From Clostridium porci (lineage in GTDB: Bacteria > Bacillota > Clostridia > Lachnospirales > Lachnospiraceae), in assembly GCF_009696375.1 (NCBI RefSeq), contig NZ_VUMD01000002.1:124001-188000 (forward strand): 64,000 nt of DNA. The letters run 5' to 3'. The stretch's first letter is position 1. The number at the start of each line of letters is the position of its first letter. The notes below the pieces were generated by a model, which saw only the letters and a program-made list of their open reading frames with translations, did not search any database and was not told the DNA's origin. The position numbers and the translations under genes are program-made. Shown in pieces: positions 35,017-43,879 of this stretch.

Positions 35017-35412
35017 TTATTTGTGAAAAAATTGTGAAGTGCTGATTCTTCTTCATTTTGCGAGCTTTACGCTAATCTGTTCTCTTTTAAAGGGTTACGA
35101 CACCATTCTAACACTATTTATATTCTTTCTTTTTCATTTATTAATAATACCCTTATTTTAAATAATTATCGTTTTCATTATGCACTAGTTAGCCTTTGTC
35201 AAAGACATTTCGTTTTCACAGAAAATTGATACAATAATATAGCGATATTAATAAATAAAAACCACTGATTTTTATTATGCGTCAACTATTGAGACAGACC
35301 CGCTGACTTAGAAAAAGGAGAAAGGCCTTGAACAATGTTTACAAATAGGATAAAGAGTGATATTCTGGATACAGCGTTATTGTGATAAATAACGGTTGGA
35401 GGTTAAGGATAA
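35017..35412. other. AT-rich region upstream of the molybdenum cluster
   Basis: No gene is visible. It must hold the promoter of the molybdopterin cluster. A CGTTATT-N6-AATAACG inverted repeat at 35375-35394 is listed separately. I see no clear molybdenum-cofactor riboswitch. Confidence 0.4.
35375..35394. promoter_or_regulatory. ModE-like inverted repeat before the molybdenum genes
   Basis: CGTTATT and AATAACG arms separated by six bases, just before the GGAGG of the first molybdenum gene. The CGTTAT/ATAACG ends recall the half-sites bound by molybdate-responsive ModE regulators. A leader hairpin is an equally good reading. No modE gene is in the window. Confidence 0.4.
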
Positions 35413-36471
35413 ATGAAACTGATTCAGACGGTGGAGGCAGAGGGGGCGGTGCTCTGCCATGATATTACACAGATTGTCAGAGGGGTTACAAAGGGGGCCA
35501 TATTCCGCAAGGGACATGTGGTTGCTAAGGAGGATATACCAGTACTGTTAAGCATCGGTAAGGATCGGCTCTATGTGTGGGAAAGGGAGGAGGGAATGCT
35601 TCATGAGAATGACGCAGCTGAAATCCTTTGTGCTATGTGCAAGGGCAGACATATGGAGCAATCCCAGGCTAAGGAAGGAAAGATAGAGCTTAGGGCAGCC
35701 TGCGACGGACTTTTGAAGGTGGATGATAAGGGTTTGAAGGCAATAAATGGCTTCGGGCAGATGATGATAGCTACACGCCATGGTAATTTCCCTGTGAAGA
35801 AGGGGGACAAGCTGGCAGGTACAAGAATCATCCCTCTAATCATAGAAGCAGAAAGGATGGAGGCGGCTAAAAAGGCGGCAGAGCAGGCGACGGGGGGGTT
35901 GCCGATTCTGGATTTGAAGCCCTTTGTACATAAAAAGGTAGGAATTATCACAACAGGAAACGAAGTATACTACGGGCGTATTCAGGATACCTTTACGCCT
36001 GTAATCGAAGAAAAGATGAAGGAATTTGATACGGAGCTTATGGATCATGCAATCTGGAATGACGACGATACCAAGATAACGGCCAGCATTCTGGATATGA
36101 TTGAAAAAGGAGCGGATGTGGTAGTGTGTACCGGAGGAATGAGTGTAGATCCGGATGACAAAACGCCGCTTGCCATACGAAACACCGGAGCTCAAATCGT
36201 ATCCTATGGCGCTCCGGTGCTGCCGGGGGCTATGTTTCTTTTGGCTTATTATCAGGCGAAAGAGAGAGACAACCCACGAACGGTGGCTATTATGGGTCTG
36301 CCTGGCTGTGTGATGTATGCAAAGCGCACCATATTTGATCTGGCGCTTCCAAGGGTGATGGCAGATGATAAAATAACGTCCGAGGAGCTGGCTGCCTTGG
36401 GTCAGGGAGGACTGTGCCTGGATTGTCCAGTCTGTACCTTTCCAAATTGCGGCTTCGGAAAAGGAGTATAA
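35413..36471 (+). CDS. Molybdopterin-binding protein (MoeA-like) with C-terminal Cys cluster
   Basis: A 352-residue protein. The C-terminal two-thirds contain a MoCF (MogA/MoeA) domain with VVVCTGGMSVDPDD and LPGAMFLLAY, the substrate-binding loops that hold molybdopterin-AMP during molybdenum insertion. The N-terminal third is shorter than in true MoeA and has SAF-like features (IFRKGHVV). It ends with GLCLDCPVCTFPNCGFGKG, four cysteines that look like an Fe-S or metal site. TTGGAGG precedes the ATG. First gene of the moa-mod cluster; moaC follows after two bases. Confidence 0.82.
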   Translation: MKLIQTVEAEGAVLCHDITQIVRGVTKGAIFRKGHVVAKEDIPVLLSIGKDRLYVWEREEGMLHENDAAEILCAMCKGRHMEQSQAKEGKIELRAACDGLLKVDDKGLKAINGFGQMMIATRHGNFPVKKGDKLAGTRIIPLIIEAERMEAAKKAAEQATGGLPILDLKPFVHKKVGIITTGNEVYYGRIQDTFTPVIEEKMKEFDTELMDHAIWNDDDTKITASILDMIEKGADVVVCTGGMSVDPDDKTPLAIRNTGAQIVSYGAPVLPGAMFLLAYYQAKERDNPRTVAIMGLPGCVMYAKRTIFDLALPRVMADDKITSEELAALGQGGLCLDCPVCTFPNCGFGKGV

Positions 36472-36473
36472 CG

Positions 36474-36959
36474 ATGGAATTTACACATTTTGACAGTCAG
36501 GGAAATGCTCTTATGGTAGATGTAGGAGATAAGGAAAATACAAGACGGGAGGCTGTAGCAAAGGGCAGCATTTTCATGAGCAGCCAGTGCTTTCAGAAGG
36601 TGAAGGAGAAGGCTATGGCAAAGGGCGATGTTCTGGGAGTGGCCAGGATAGCCGGAATGATGGGGGCTAAGAGAACCTCAGAGCTGATTCCGCTGTGCCA
36701 TATATTGAACCTGACGAAGTTGTCCATTGAATTTACCTTAATTGAAGAAAAAAATGAGATTGTGGCTGCCTGTACAGCCAGAACCACAGGGAAAACCGGA
36801 GTGGAAATGGAGGCTCTAACCGGTGTGTCCGTAGCCCTTTTGACGGTTTATGATATGTGCAAGGCGGTGGATAAGACGATGGAAATTGGCAGCATTTATC
36901 TGGAGCGTAAAACAGGAGGGAAAAGCGGGGAATTTGTCAATCCCAGGAGCGACAGCTGA
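36474..36959 (+). CDS. moaC: Cyclic pyranopterin monophosphate synthase MoaC
   Basis: A 161-residue enzyme for the second half of precursor Z synthesis, acting with MoaA. Family landmarks are MVDVGDKENTRREAVA, the LIPLCHILNLTK motif and GVEMEALTGVSVALLTVYDMCKA with the active-site lysine. The ATG at 36474 is chosen over an upstream in-frame codon because it gives the normal family length (about 160) and starts right after the previous stop. Confidence 0.95.
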   Translation: MEFTHFDSQGNALMVDVGDKENTRREAVAKGSIFMSSQCFQKVKEKAMAKGDVLGVARIAGMMGAKRTSELIPLCHILNLTKLSIEFTLIEEKNEIVAACTARTTGKTGVEMEALTGVSVALLTVYDMCKAVDKTMEIGSIYLERKTGGKSGEFVNPRSDS

Positions 36960-36996
36960 GTCAAAGGATAAGAGGGAGAATGAGGTGTAAGGATGT

Positions 36997-38052
36997 ATGA
37001 AGGATTCTTTCGGAAGAACCATTGATTACATGAGGATTTCTATCACCGACCGGTGCAACCTACGGTGCAGGTATTGCATTCCGGAGGGAGTGGAGTGCGT
37101 GCCAAGATGGAAGATTCTAAGTCTGGAGGAGATAAAGGCTATTGCCATATGTGCTGCCGGTCTGGGGATTCGCTATATTAAGGTTACAGGAGGGGAGCCT
37201 CTGGTGCGCAGAGACTGCTGCCGGCTGATTGAAGGCCTAAAAGCCATTCCTGGTATCGAGAGAGTGACCATCACCACCAACGGAGTGCTTTTGGAGCGGT
37301 ATCTGTATGAACTGGTGAGGGCAGGGATTGATGGAATTAACATCAGTCTGGATACGTTGGATCGGGAAATGTACCGGGACATAACAGGCTCGGACAATCT
37401 GGATAGGGTTCTGGACGTGATTAAAAAAGCCTCTGTGCTTCCTGTTTCCGTGAAGATTAATGCAGTATCCCTGGATTTTGAGCAGATGGCTGCAGGCAGG
37501 AGCAGACCTTACAGGCGCGATGGCTGGCAGCAGCTGGCAGAACTGGCCGGGGAGTATCCTGTAGATGTGCGTTTTATTGAGATGATGCCCATCGGTTATG
37601 GAAAGAATTTCAAAACCATTAACCATCAGGAGCTTTTGGAAGAGTTGAGAAGATGTTATCCGAAAATGGACAAGGATAATCGAACGCATGGCCCAGGGCC
37701 TGCTGTGTATTATCAGATACCGGGGTTTATGGGGAGCATCGGGCTGATCAGCGCTGTTCATGGAAGCTTCTGCGGGTCCTGTAACCGGATCAGGCTTACT
37801 TCCCAGGGATATTTAAAGGCATGCCTGTGCTATGAGGACGGAGTGGATTTAAGAAGCATTCTGAGAGACGGGCAGGAAAGTCAATTCCAGGAGGGACATT
37901 ACCCTTTAAAGAGTAGACTGGAGGATGGGAGGCTTCAGGAAAAACTGAGGGCAGCTATGAGTCAGGTGATTTTGGATAAGCCAGGCGCTCATTGCTTTGA
38001 ACATCTGGAACAGATTACGGAAGAGAATAATATGATTTCGATAGGAGGATAA
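36997..38052 (+). CDS. moaA: GTP 3',8-cyclase MoaA
   Basis: A 351-residue radical SAM enzyme for the first step of molybdopterin synthesis. N-terminal cluster CNLRCRYC binds the SAM Fe-S centre, and CGSCNRIRLTSQGYLKACLC carries the second [4Fe-4S] site that holds GTP. The chain ends with Gly-Gly (ISIGG), the tail needed for activity in known MoaA proteins. Key LDTLD and VRFIEMMPIG strands are present. Confidence 0.95.
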   Translation: MKDSFGRTIDYMRISITDRCNLRCRYCIPEGVECVPRWKILSLEEIKAIAICAAGLGIRYIKVTGGEPLVRRDCCRLIEGLKAIPGIERVTITTNGVLLERYLYELVRAGIDGINISLDTLDREMYRDITGSDNLDRVLDVIKKASVLPVSVKINAVSLDFEQMAAGRSRPYRRDGWQQLAELAGEYPVDVRFIEMMPIGYGKNFKTINHQELLEELRRCYPKMDKDNRTHGPGPAVYYQIPGFMGSIGLISAVHGSFCGSCNRIRLTSQGYLKACLCYEDGVDLRSILRDGQESQFQEGHYPLKSRLEDGRLQEKLRAAMSQVILDKPGAHCFEHLEQITEENNMISIGG

Positions 38053-38056
38053 AAGG

Positions 38057-39025
38057 GTGACACAACAGCAGACAGAGAAGGTCTGTCCTACAGGCGTGGT
38101 GAAAGCCGTCTGTATCAGCGATAGAAGGGGAATTGGGAAGAAGGCCGTAGAGGAAGGCCATTTTCTGGTGAATTTCGGGATTGAGGGGGATGCCCATGGA
38201 GGCAGCTGGCACCGTCAGGTAAGCCTGTTGTCCTATGATAAGGTAAAGGCGTTCAATGAGCAGGGAGCTGGTGTGGACGACGGGGCTTTTGGTGAGAATT
38301 TAGTGGTAGAGGGTCTGGATTTCAGAAAGCTTCCGGTTGGGACCAGGCTGTTTGCAGGGACAGCAGAGCTGGTGATGACTCAAATTGGAAAGGAGTGCCA
38401 TTCTCATTGCGCCATTTACCATCGGATGGGAGATTGTATTATGCCAAGAGAAGGCGTTTTTGCCCAGGTTGTGAAGGAGGGAGTAATCCGGCCGGGAGAT
38501 ACGATGCGGGCTGAAGTTCCGGAGGAGAATCGTCCTTTTACTGCGGCAATTATTACGTTGAGCGATAAGGGAGCCAGAGGCGAACGAGAGGATGAGAGCG
38601 GGCCTGCGGCTAAGGAAATACTGGAGGCGGCCGGATATGAGGTGGTGGAATTGCTTTTGATACCGGATGAACCGGAGCAGTTAAAGACTCAGCTCATAAG
38701 GCTGGCTGACGGGCGTCAGGTGGATTTGATATTGACCAGCGGAGGGACAGGTTTCTCCTTAAGGGATCAGACGCCGGAAGCTACTCTGGCAGTGGCGGAT
38801 CGCAATGCGCCTGGAATTGCTGAGGCGATCCGGTACAAATCGCTGCAGCTTACAGACAGGGCTATGCTTAGCAGAGGGGCGTCTGTGATTCGAGGTAAGA
38901 CGTTGATTGTGAACCTGCCGGGAAGTCCTAAGGCAGTGAAGGAAAGCTTGGGATTTGTAATGGATACTTTGGAGCACGGTCTTGGGATTTTAAGAGGGAG
39001 CGCTTCGGAGTGTGCCAGGCAGTGA
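38057..39025 (+). CDS. Fusion of a MOSC domain and a MogA/MoaB molybdopterin adenylyltransferase domain
   Basis: A 322-residue two-domain protein. Residues about 8-155 form a MOSC domain with FGIEGDAHGG, GAFGENLVVEG and GKECHSHCAIYHRMGDC, whose cysteines could accept sulfur from a persulfide or the cofactor. Residues about 160-315 form a MogA/MoaB domain with ITLSDKGARGEREDESGP and TSGGTGFSLRDQTPEAT, which adenylates molybdopterin. The GTG start at 38057 follows AGGAGG. This fusion could couple cofactor adenylation and sulfuration. Confidence 0.9.
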   Translation: MTQQQTEKVCPTGVVKAVCISDRRGIGKKAVEEGHFLVNFGIEGDAHGGSWHRQVSLLSYDKVKAFNEQGAGVDDGAFGENLVVEGLDFRKLPVGTRLFAGTAELVMTQIGKECHSHCAIYHRMGDCIMPREGVFAQVVKEGVIRPGDTMRAEVPEENRPFTAAIITLSDKGARGEREDESGPAAKEILEAAGYEVVELLLIPDEPEQLKTQLIRLADGRQVDLILTSGGTGFSLRDQTPEATLAVADRNAPGIAEAIRYKSLQLTDRAMLSRGASVIRGKTLIVNLPGSPKAVKESLGFVMDTLEHGLGILRGSASECARQ

Positions 39026-39137
39026 GGCAAATGTAGGATGTGGGCTTATCCCAGAAACGGATTTTTGAAAATCTATTATTTTGAGGATAAGGGCCATCTA
39101 TTGATACAAAAATACATATAAAAAGGAGTATTGTATT

Positions 39138-40004
39138 ATGAAGAAACAGCTTTTATTGATAGCAGCTGCCGTGACGGCAGCAGGTGTATTGTCTGGGTGT
39201 GCAGGCGCTGCCACGGAGACTGCTGCAGCGGTGACGGAGGCAGCTGCTGAGGCGGATCTGGAAGAGGCAGAGGCAGTCTCTGCCGGGGCGGAAGCTTCCG
39301 GGGAGGAGACACAACTTTTGGTGGCAGCGGCGGCAAGTCTTAAAAATGTTTATGAAGATGAGCTGATTCCAATGTTTCAGGAGAGGTATCCGGGCATTAC
39401 CGTGAAGGGCGCCTATGACAGTTCAGGTAAGCTGCAGACTCAGATTGAGGAGGGATTGGAGGCGGATGTATTTATGTCAGCGGCTGTTAAGCAGATGACA
39501 GCTTTGGACGATAAGGGTATGATTGCTTCTGATACCATTACAAACCTGCTGGAAAATAAGATTGTTCTGATCGTTCCTTCAGGAAGCGGTTCTGAGATGA
39601 CAAGGTTTGAGGATATTGAGAAGGCAGAAAGCATTGCCCTTGGCGATCCGGCTAGTGTTCCGGCAGGACAGTATGCAGAGGAAGCGCTGACAAGTCTGGG
39701 AATCTGGGATAATATTCAGGAGCGGGTTAGCTTTGGAACCAATGTAACAGAGGTTCTTAACCAGGTGGCCGCAGCTAGCGCTGACGCAGGTATTGTCTAT
39801 GCCACAGACGCAGCCAGCATGGCGGATCAGGTGACGGTTATTGCAGAAGCGCCTGAAGGAAGCCTTGGAAAGAAGGTGATTTATCCGGTGGCAGTCGTTA
39901 AAAATACTGCCCATGAGGAGGCTGCAAAGAATTTTGTGGAATTTTTAAAAACAGACGAGGCCATAGCTGTATTTGAAGCCTACGGATTTACAAGAGGAGA
40001 GTAA
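39138..40004 (+). CDS. modA: Molybdate ABC transporter substrate-binding lipoprotein
   Basis: A 288-residue lipoprotein with lipobox LSGC (Cys21), an Ala/Glu-rich tether (about 22-55), and the ModA fold: VAAAASLKNVYEDE binds the oxyanion through the serine hydroxyl and backbone amides, DSSGKLQTQI follows, and AGIVYATDA is near the C-terminal domain. It delivers molybdate to ModB/ModC encoded next. Confidence 0.93.
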   Translation: MKKQLLLIAAAVTAAGVLSGCAGAATETAAAVTEAAAEADLEEAEAVSAGAEASGEETQLLVAAAASLKNVYEDELIPMFQERYPGITVKGAYDSSGKLQTQIEEGLEADVFMSAAVKQMTALDDKGMIASDTITNLLENKIVLIVPSGSGSEMTRFEDIEKAESIALGDPASVPAGQYAEEALTSLGIWDNIQERVSFGTNVTEVLNQVAAASADAGIVYATDAASMADQVTVIAEAPEGSLGKKVIYPVAVVKNTAHEEAAKNFVEFLKTDEAIAVFEAYGFTRGE

Positions 40005-40146
40005 TAACCGTATGTTCCTCTTCTGCCGGCAGCTCTTTTGAAGGCGGAAGGTTCATCGGACATTCATGGGATTGCTGCGGCTGGCCCCCGGCGGATTCTG
40101 GCAGATAACCATGAATGAAAAGACACGAAGGGAGAAAGCGCTGTAT

Positions 40147-40839
40147 ATGGATTGGTCACCGGTATTCATATCAATGAGAACAGCCAGTCTGTCTATTTTT
40201 ATCACATTTTTTCTGGGAATCCTTTCGGCTTGGGCTGTCATCAGCATGAAAAGCGAAATCTGCAAGCTTTTCTGGGATGTCCTGCTTACCCTGCCTTTGG
40301 TTTTGCCTCCTACGGTAGCCGGCTTCTTTCTTCTTTATATATTCGGAGTAAAGCGTCCGGCAGGCCAGTTTTTTATTGAATATTTCAGCGTTAAAATTGC
40401 ATTTTCCTGGTCTGCTACGGTACTTGCAGCTGTAGTTATGTCATTTCCTCTTATGTACCGCTCTGCCAGAGGCGCGTTTGAACAGGTGGATCAGAACCTG
40501 GTGGCGGCAGCCAGAACCCTGGGAATGAGTGAGTGGAATATTTTCTGGAAGGTGCTGATAGCCAATGCGGTTCCCGGTGTGGTAAGCGGCGGCATACTGG
40601 CCTTTGCCAGAGGGCTGGGTGAGTTTGGAGCTACGGCTATGATTGCGGGAAATATTGCAGGTAAAACAAGAACCTTGCCTATGGCAGTGTACTCAGAGGT
40701 AGCTGCGGGAAATATGGACGCAGCCTACGGCTATGTGGCAATTATAATAGTGATTGCATTTATTTCCGTCGTTCTTATGAATCTGGCGGCGCTCCGTACA
40801 GGAAACGGAGCAGATAGGAGGAGCAGGAGTGAGAGATGA
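40147..40839 (+). CDS. modB: Molybdate ABC transporter permease
   Basis: A 230-residue permease with five or six membrane segments and the EAA loop AARTLGMSEWNIFWKVLIANA. The MDWSPVFIS start at 40147 is the usual ModB beginning; in-frame ATGs at 40066 and 40111 give longer versions with a non-family N-terminus, so the start is likely but not certain. Overlaps modC by four bases. Confidence 0.9.
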   Translation: MDWSPVFISMRTASLSIFITFFLGILSAWAVISMKSEICKLFWDVLLTLPLVLPPTVAGFFLLYIFGVKRPAGQFFIEYFSVKIAFSWSATVLAAVVMSFPLMYRSARGAFEQVDQNLVAAARTLGMSEWNIFWKVLIANAVPGVVSGGILAFARGLGEFGATAMIAGNIAGKTRTLPMAVYSEVAAGNMDAAYGYVAIIIVIAFISVVLMNLAALRTGNGADRRSRSER

Positions 40840-41999
40840 ACAAAGTTTCCGAACATAGCCCTTGCTTAGGAGTAAGCATAAAAAAGAAATTAAAGGAGTT
40901 CAGCCTGGATGTAGAATTTGAGACAGGAAAGGGATGTCTGGGGATTTTGGGGCCCTCCGGCTGCGGCAAGAGCATGACGCTTAAATCTGTGGCAGGCATT
41001 GTAACGCCCGATAAGGGCCGTATTGCCCTTTCCTACTCCCGGGGAGAGGCGGCAGGCGGCCGCATTTTCTACGATTCCGCCCTGAAAATTAATGAAAAGC
41101 CTCAGAGGCGTCATGTGGGCTATCTCTTTCAGAACTACGCTCTGTTTCCTAACATGACAGTAGAGCAAAATATTGGCTCCGGTTTGCAAGCGGCAGGATA
41201 CGCTGCAAGAGGATGGCCCGGAAGCCATAGGCCCATGCCGGCAGAGGCCCGGAAGCTGAAAATAAAGGAGATGATTGCCCGATTCCACCTAGCTGGCCTG
41301 GCAAAGCGGTATCCTTCCCAATTATCAGGCGGACAGCAGCAGAGGGTGGCTTTGGCAAGGATACTGGCTTATGAGCCGGAGATTCTTTTGCTGGATGAAC
41401 CCTTTTCTGCCATGGATACCTACCTGCGGGAGGGACTTCGTCTGGAGCTGTCTAAGGTAATCAGGGATTATGCAGGAGTAACGGTCATGGTAACGCATGA
41501 CAGAGATGAGGCTTACCAGCTTTGTGATGCCCTTCTTCTTCTGGATAAGGGACGAGTGCTGGTTGGAGGCCGTACCAGGGAAATATTTCAGAATCCAGTT
41601 ACCTGCCAGGCAGCCCGGCTTACAGGCTGTAAAAATATATCCCGCATTGAACGGCTGGGGCCTTACTGCATCCGCGCTCTGGATTGGAAGGGCCTGGAGC
41701 TGTCCACAGAGGAAAGGGTGGAGGATGACATAACCGCGGTGGGAATCCGAGCCCATGACTTTAAGCCGCTGCCAGAGGGTGAGGAGTTCATCTGGCAGGA
41801 GAATCAGAAGGCGAATCTGATTCAGGTGACGGAGCCCAACATTTCTGAAATGCCCTTTGAGTGGTATGTAACTCTTGGAAATGGCCTCTGGTGGAAAACG
41901 GAAAAAGGTATTCATACCTGTAACGCCATGGGGGCAGTGCCGAAGTGGCTCAGAGTGGAGCCATCGGCAATACTGCTTTTAAAGGGAGAGATGGAGTGA
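40836..41999 (+). CDS. modC: Molybdate ABC transporter ATP-binding protein
   Basis: A 387-residue ATPase with Walker A GPSGCGKSM, signature LSGGQQQR, Walker B LLLDEP and switch VTHD, then a C-terminal Mop/TOBE-like region (about 285-385). The stretch around residues 65-90 is an insert compared with most ABC ATPases. Start overlaps the modB stop (ATGA). It is the last intact gene of the cluster. Confidence 0.92.
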   Translation: MNKVSEHSPCLGVSIKKKLKEFSLDVEFETGKGCLGILGPSGCGKSMTLKSVAGIVTPDKGRIALSYSRGEAAGGRIFYDSALKINEKPQRRHVGYLFQNYALFPNMTVEQNIGSGLQAAGYAARGWPGSHRPMPAEARKLKIKEMIARFHLAGLAKRYPSQLSGGQQQRVALARILAYEPEILLLDEPFSAMDTYLREGLRLELSKVIRDYAGVTVMVTHDRDEAYQLCDALLLLDKGRVLVGGRTREIFQNPVTCQAARLTGCKNISRIERLGPYCIRALDWKGLELSTEERVEDDITAVGIRAHDFKPLPEGEEFIWQENQKANLIQVTEPNISEMPFEWYVTLGNGLWWKTEKGIHTCNAMGAVPKWLRVEPSAILLLKGEME

Positions 42000-42120
42000 A
42001 AAGAAACGTACTCTGGGTTTGGGAATCTTTCGCTTAGATTCTTAGGGCGTTATTAAGAACGAGATCCGCAAGTAGTGAAAATGTATCCTCTGAACATATG
42101 ACTAGAGGAAAAACAGTCTA

Positions 42121-42159
42121 AACAGCCAGGATTAGAACTGGCAGTTCGGGCTGTTTTTA
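42121..42159 (+). terminator. Terminator after modC
   Basis: AACAGCC pairs with GGCTGTT across a loop, followed by TTTTAC. It lies 120 bases after the modC stop. Confidence 0.75.
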
Positions 42160-42279
42160 CGTCTCCCAGAGGTGAAAGTTTTGGGAGCGCCTTTTCTTAA
42201 GCTTCATTTTGTGCTAAGATTACACAAGTAAACCTTGTGAGGGAACCACAAACGGATGAATCAACAAATGGTAATGAAT

Positions 42280-42454
42280 AAACCTATTATTATGAAATTC
42301 CTGGAACAAGCGTCTGCCAGGGGGCGGCTCTGTTTGCTGCGGCCGATCAGCCCTATATGAGCCCCTTAACCCTTGTGAAGCTGGTAAGAGGAAGCTGGAG
42401 ATATCCGGGGACGAGCTAAAAGATATTGATGTGCGGGAGGATTTAGATGGGTAA
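42280..42454 (+). pseudogene. Remnant of a MocA/MobA-like molybdenum-cofactor nucleotidyltransferase
   Basis: Two fragments in different frames match the NTP_transf_3 (MocA/MobA) family. One frame reads ALFAAADQPYMSPLTLVKLV (about 42327-42386), the conserved DQP strand and following helix. A second frame, one base off, reads KLEISGDELKDIDVREDL (about 42392-42445), the family's C-terminal ELxDIDxxED tail. About 80 residues normally lie between them, and the N-terminal nucleotide-binding half is gone. The tail ends at TAA 42452-42454, overlapping the next gene's start. Its place directly after modC supports the assignment. No function left. Confidence 0.6.
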
Positions 42455-43853
42455 GGACAGCGGGGGGCTGATCAAGAAAGAAAGAGTGGGAAAGGTAAGG
42501 GAGAATGACTTTTCCCAGGGAAGTATAATAAAGAATATTTTGAAGCTGGCTTTGCCTATGACTCTGGCTCAGCTGATCAATGTTCTTTACAACATTGTAG
42601 ATCGGATTTATATCGGCATGCTGCCGGAGCATGCAACCCTTTCCCTTACTGGGCTTGGGCTTTGCCTTCCGATTATTTCTATGGTCATTGCCTTTGCCAA
42701 TCTTTTTGGAATGGGAGGTGCGCCGCTTTGTTCCATTGAACGGGGACGGGGCAATGTGAAGGAGGCGGAGGCTATCATGGGCAACTCCTTTGTACTGCTG
42801 GCAGGTGCCGGCGTTTTACTTACGGTTCTGGGGCTCATATGTAAGCGCCCCATGCTTTATTGTTTCGGAGCCAGCAGCGCCACCATAGATTATGCGGACG
42901 CTTACATAACAACCTACCTTATGGGTAATACATTTGTCATGATAGGACTGGGAATGAACAGCTTTATCAATGCACAGGGCTTTGGCCTGGTAGGAATGCT
43001 GAGTGTGCTGGTGGGAGCTGTATTAAATCTTATTCTGGACCCTGTTTTTATCTTTATATTCCATATGGGCGTAAAGGGAGCCGCATTGGCCACGATCCTG
43101 TCTCAGCTTGTATCTGCGGTTTGGATTCTCTCATTTTTAACGGGCAAGGGGGCCATATTAAAGCTGAGACCCAGCTCTATGAAGCTGAATGTCAGGCGTA
43201 TTCTGCGTATTACCGGCTTGGGGATGTCAGGCTTCACCATGGCTATCACAAACAGTTCTGTGCAGATTATGTATAATGCCATGCTCCAGAGGTTTGGAGG
43301 CGATCTGTACGTGGGAGTTATGACTGTTATCAATTCCGTAAGGGAGGTTATCACCATGCCTGTCAGCGGACTTACCAACAGCGCCCAGCCTGTGATGGGC
43401 TTCAATTACGGAGCCGGGAAGTACGGAAGGGTTAGAAAGGCTATTGTATTTATGTCTTTTGTCTGTATTCTGTATACGATTGGCGTGTGGGGAATGGTGC
43501 ATACCTTCCCGGAATTTTTTATTCGCATCTTTAACCGGGAGGGGGAGCTGGTGGAGGCGGGTGTTCCTGCCATGAGGGTGTATTTTTTCGGGTTTTTTAT
43601 GATGTCTTTGCAGTTTGCGGGACAGTCCGTGTTTGTGGGGCTGGGGAAATCGAAAAAGGCTGTGTTCTTTTCTATATTTCGGAAGGTTGTAATTGTAATA
43701 CCGCTGATTCTAATACTTCCTGCCGTATTGGGCCTGGGAACTACAGGGATACTGATGGCAGAACCTATATCCAACTTTATCGGAGGAGCCGCCTGCTTTG
43801 GAACTATGCTTTTCACCCTATGGCCTGAGCTGAAACGGGAGCCTAAAACCTAA
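42447..43853 (+). CDS. MATE-family efflux transporter
   Basis: A 468-residue membrane protein with twelve predicted segments; motifs LALPMTLAQLINVLYNIVDRIYIG and the second-half repeat identify the family. GGGAGG precedes the ATG at 42447. It shows only distant similarity to the other MATE protein in this window (30250-31641) and belongs to a different subgroup, with a SIERGRGN loop. Substrate unknown. It sits after the molybdenum genes but need not be related to them. Confidence 0.9.
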   Translation: MGKDSGGLIKKERVGKVRENDFSQGSIIKNILKLALPMTLAQLINVLYNIVDRIYIGMLPEHATLSLTGLGLCLPIISMVIAFANLFGMGGAPLCSIERGRGNVKEAEAIMGNSFVLLAGAGVLLTVLGLICKRPMLYCFGASSATIDYADAYITTYLMGNTFVMIGLGMNSFINAQGFGLVGMLSVLVGAVLNLILDPVFIFIFHMGVKGAALATILSQLVSAVWILSFLTGKGAILKLRPSSMKLNVRRILRITGLGMSGFTMAITNSSVQIMYNAMLQRFGGDLYVGVMTVINSVREVITMPVSGLTNSAQPVMGFNYGAGKYGRVRKAIVFMSFVCILYTIGVWGMVHTFPEFFIRIFNREGELVEAGVPAMRVYFFGFFMMSLQFAGQSVFVGLGKSKKAVFFSIFRKVVIVIPLILILPAVLGLGTTGILMAEPISNFIGGAACFGTMLFTLWPELKREPKT

Positions 43854-43879
43854 AGCCTATAATACGAGGAGAGAAACCA

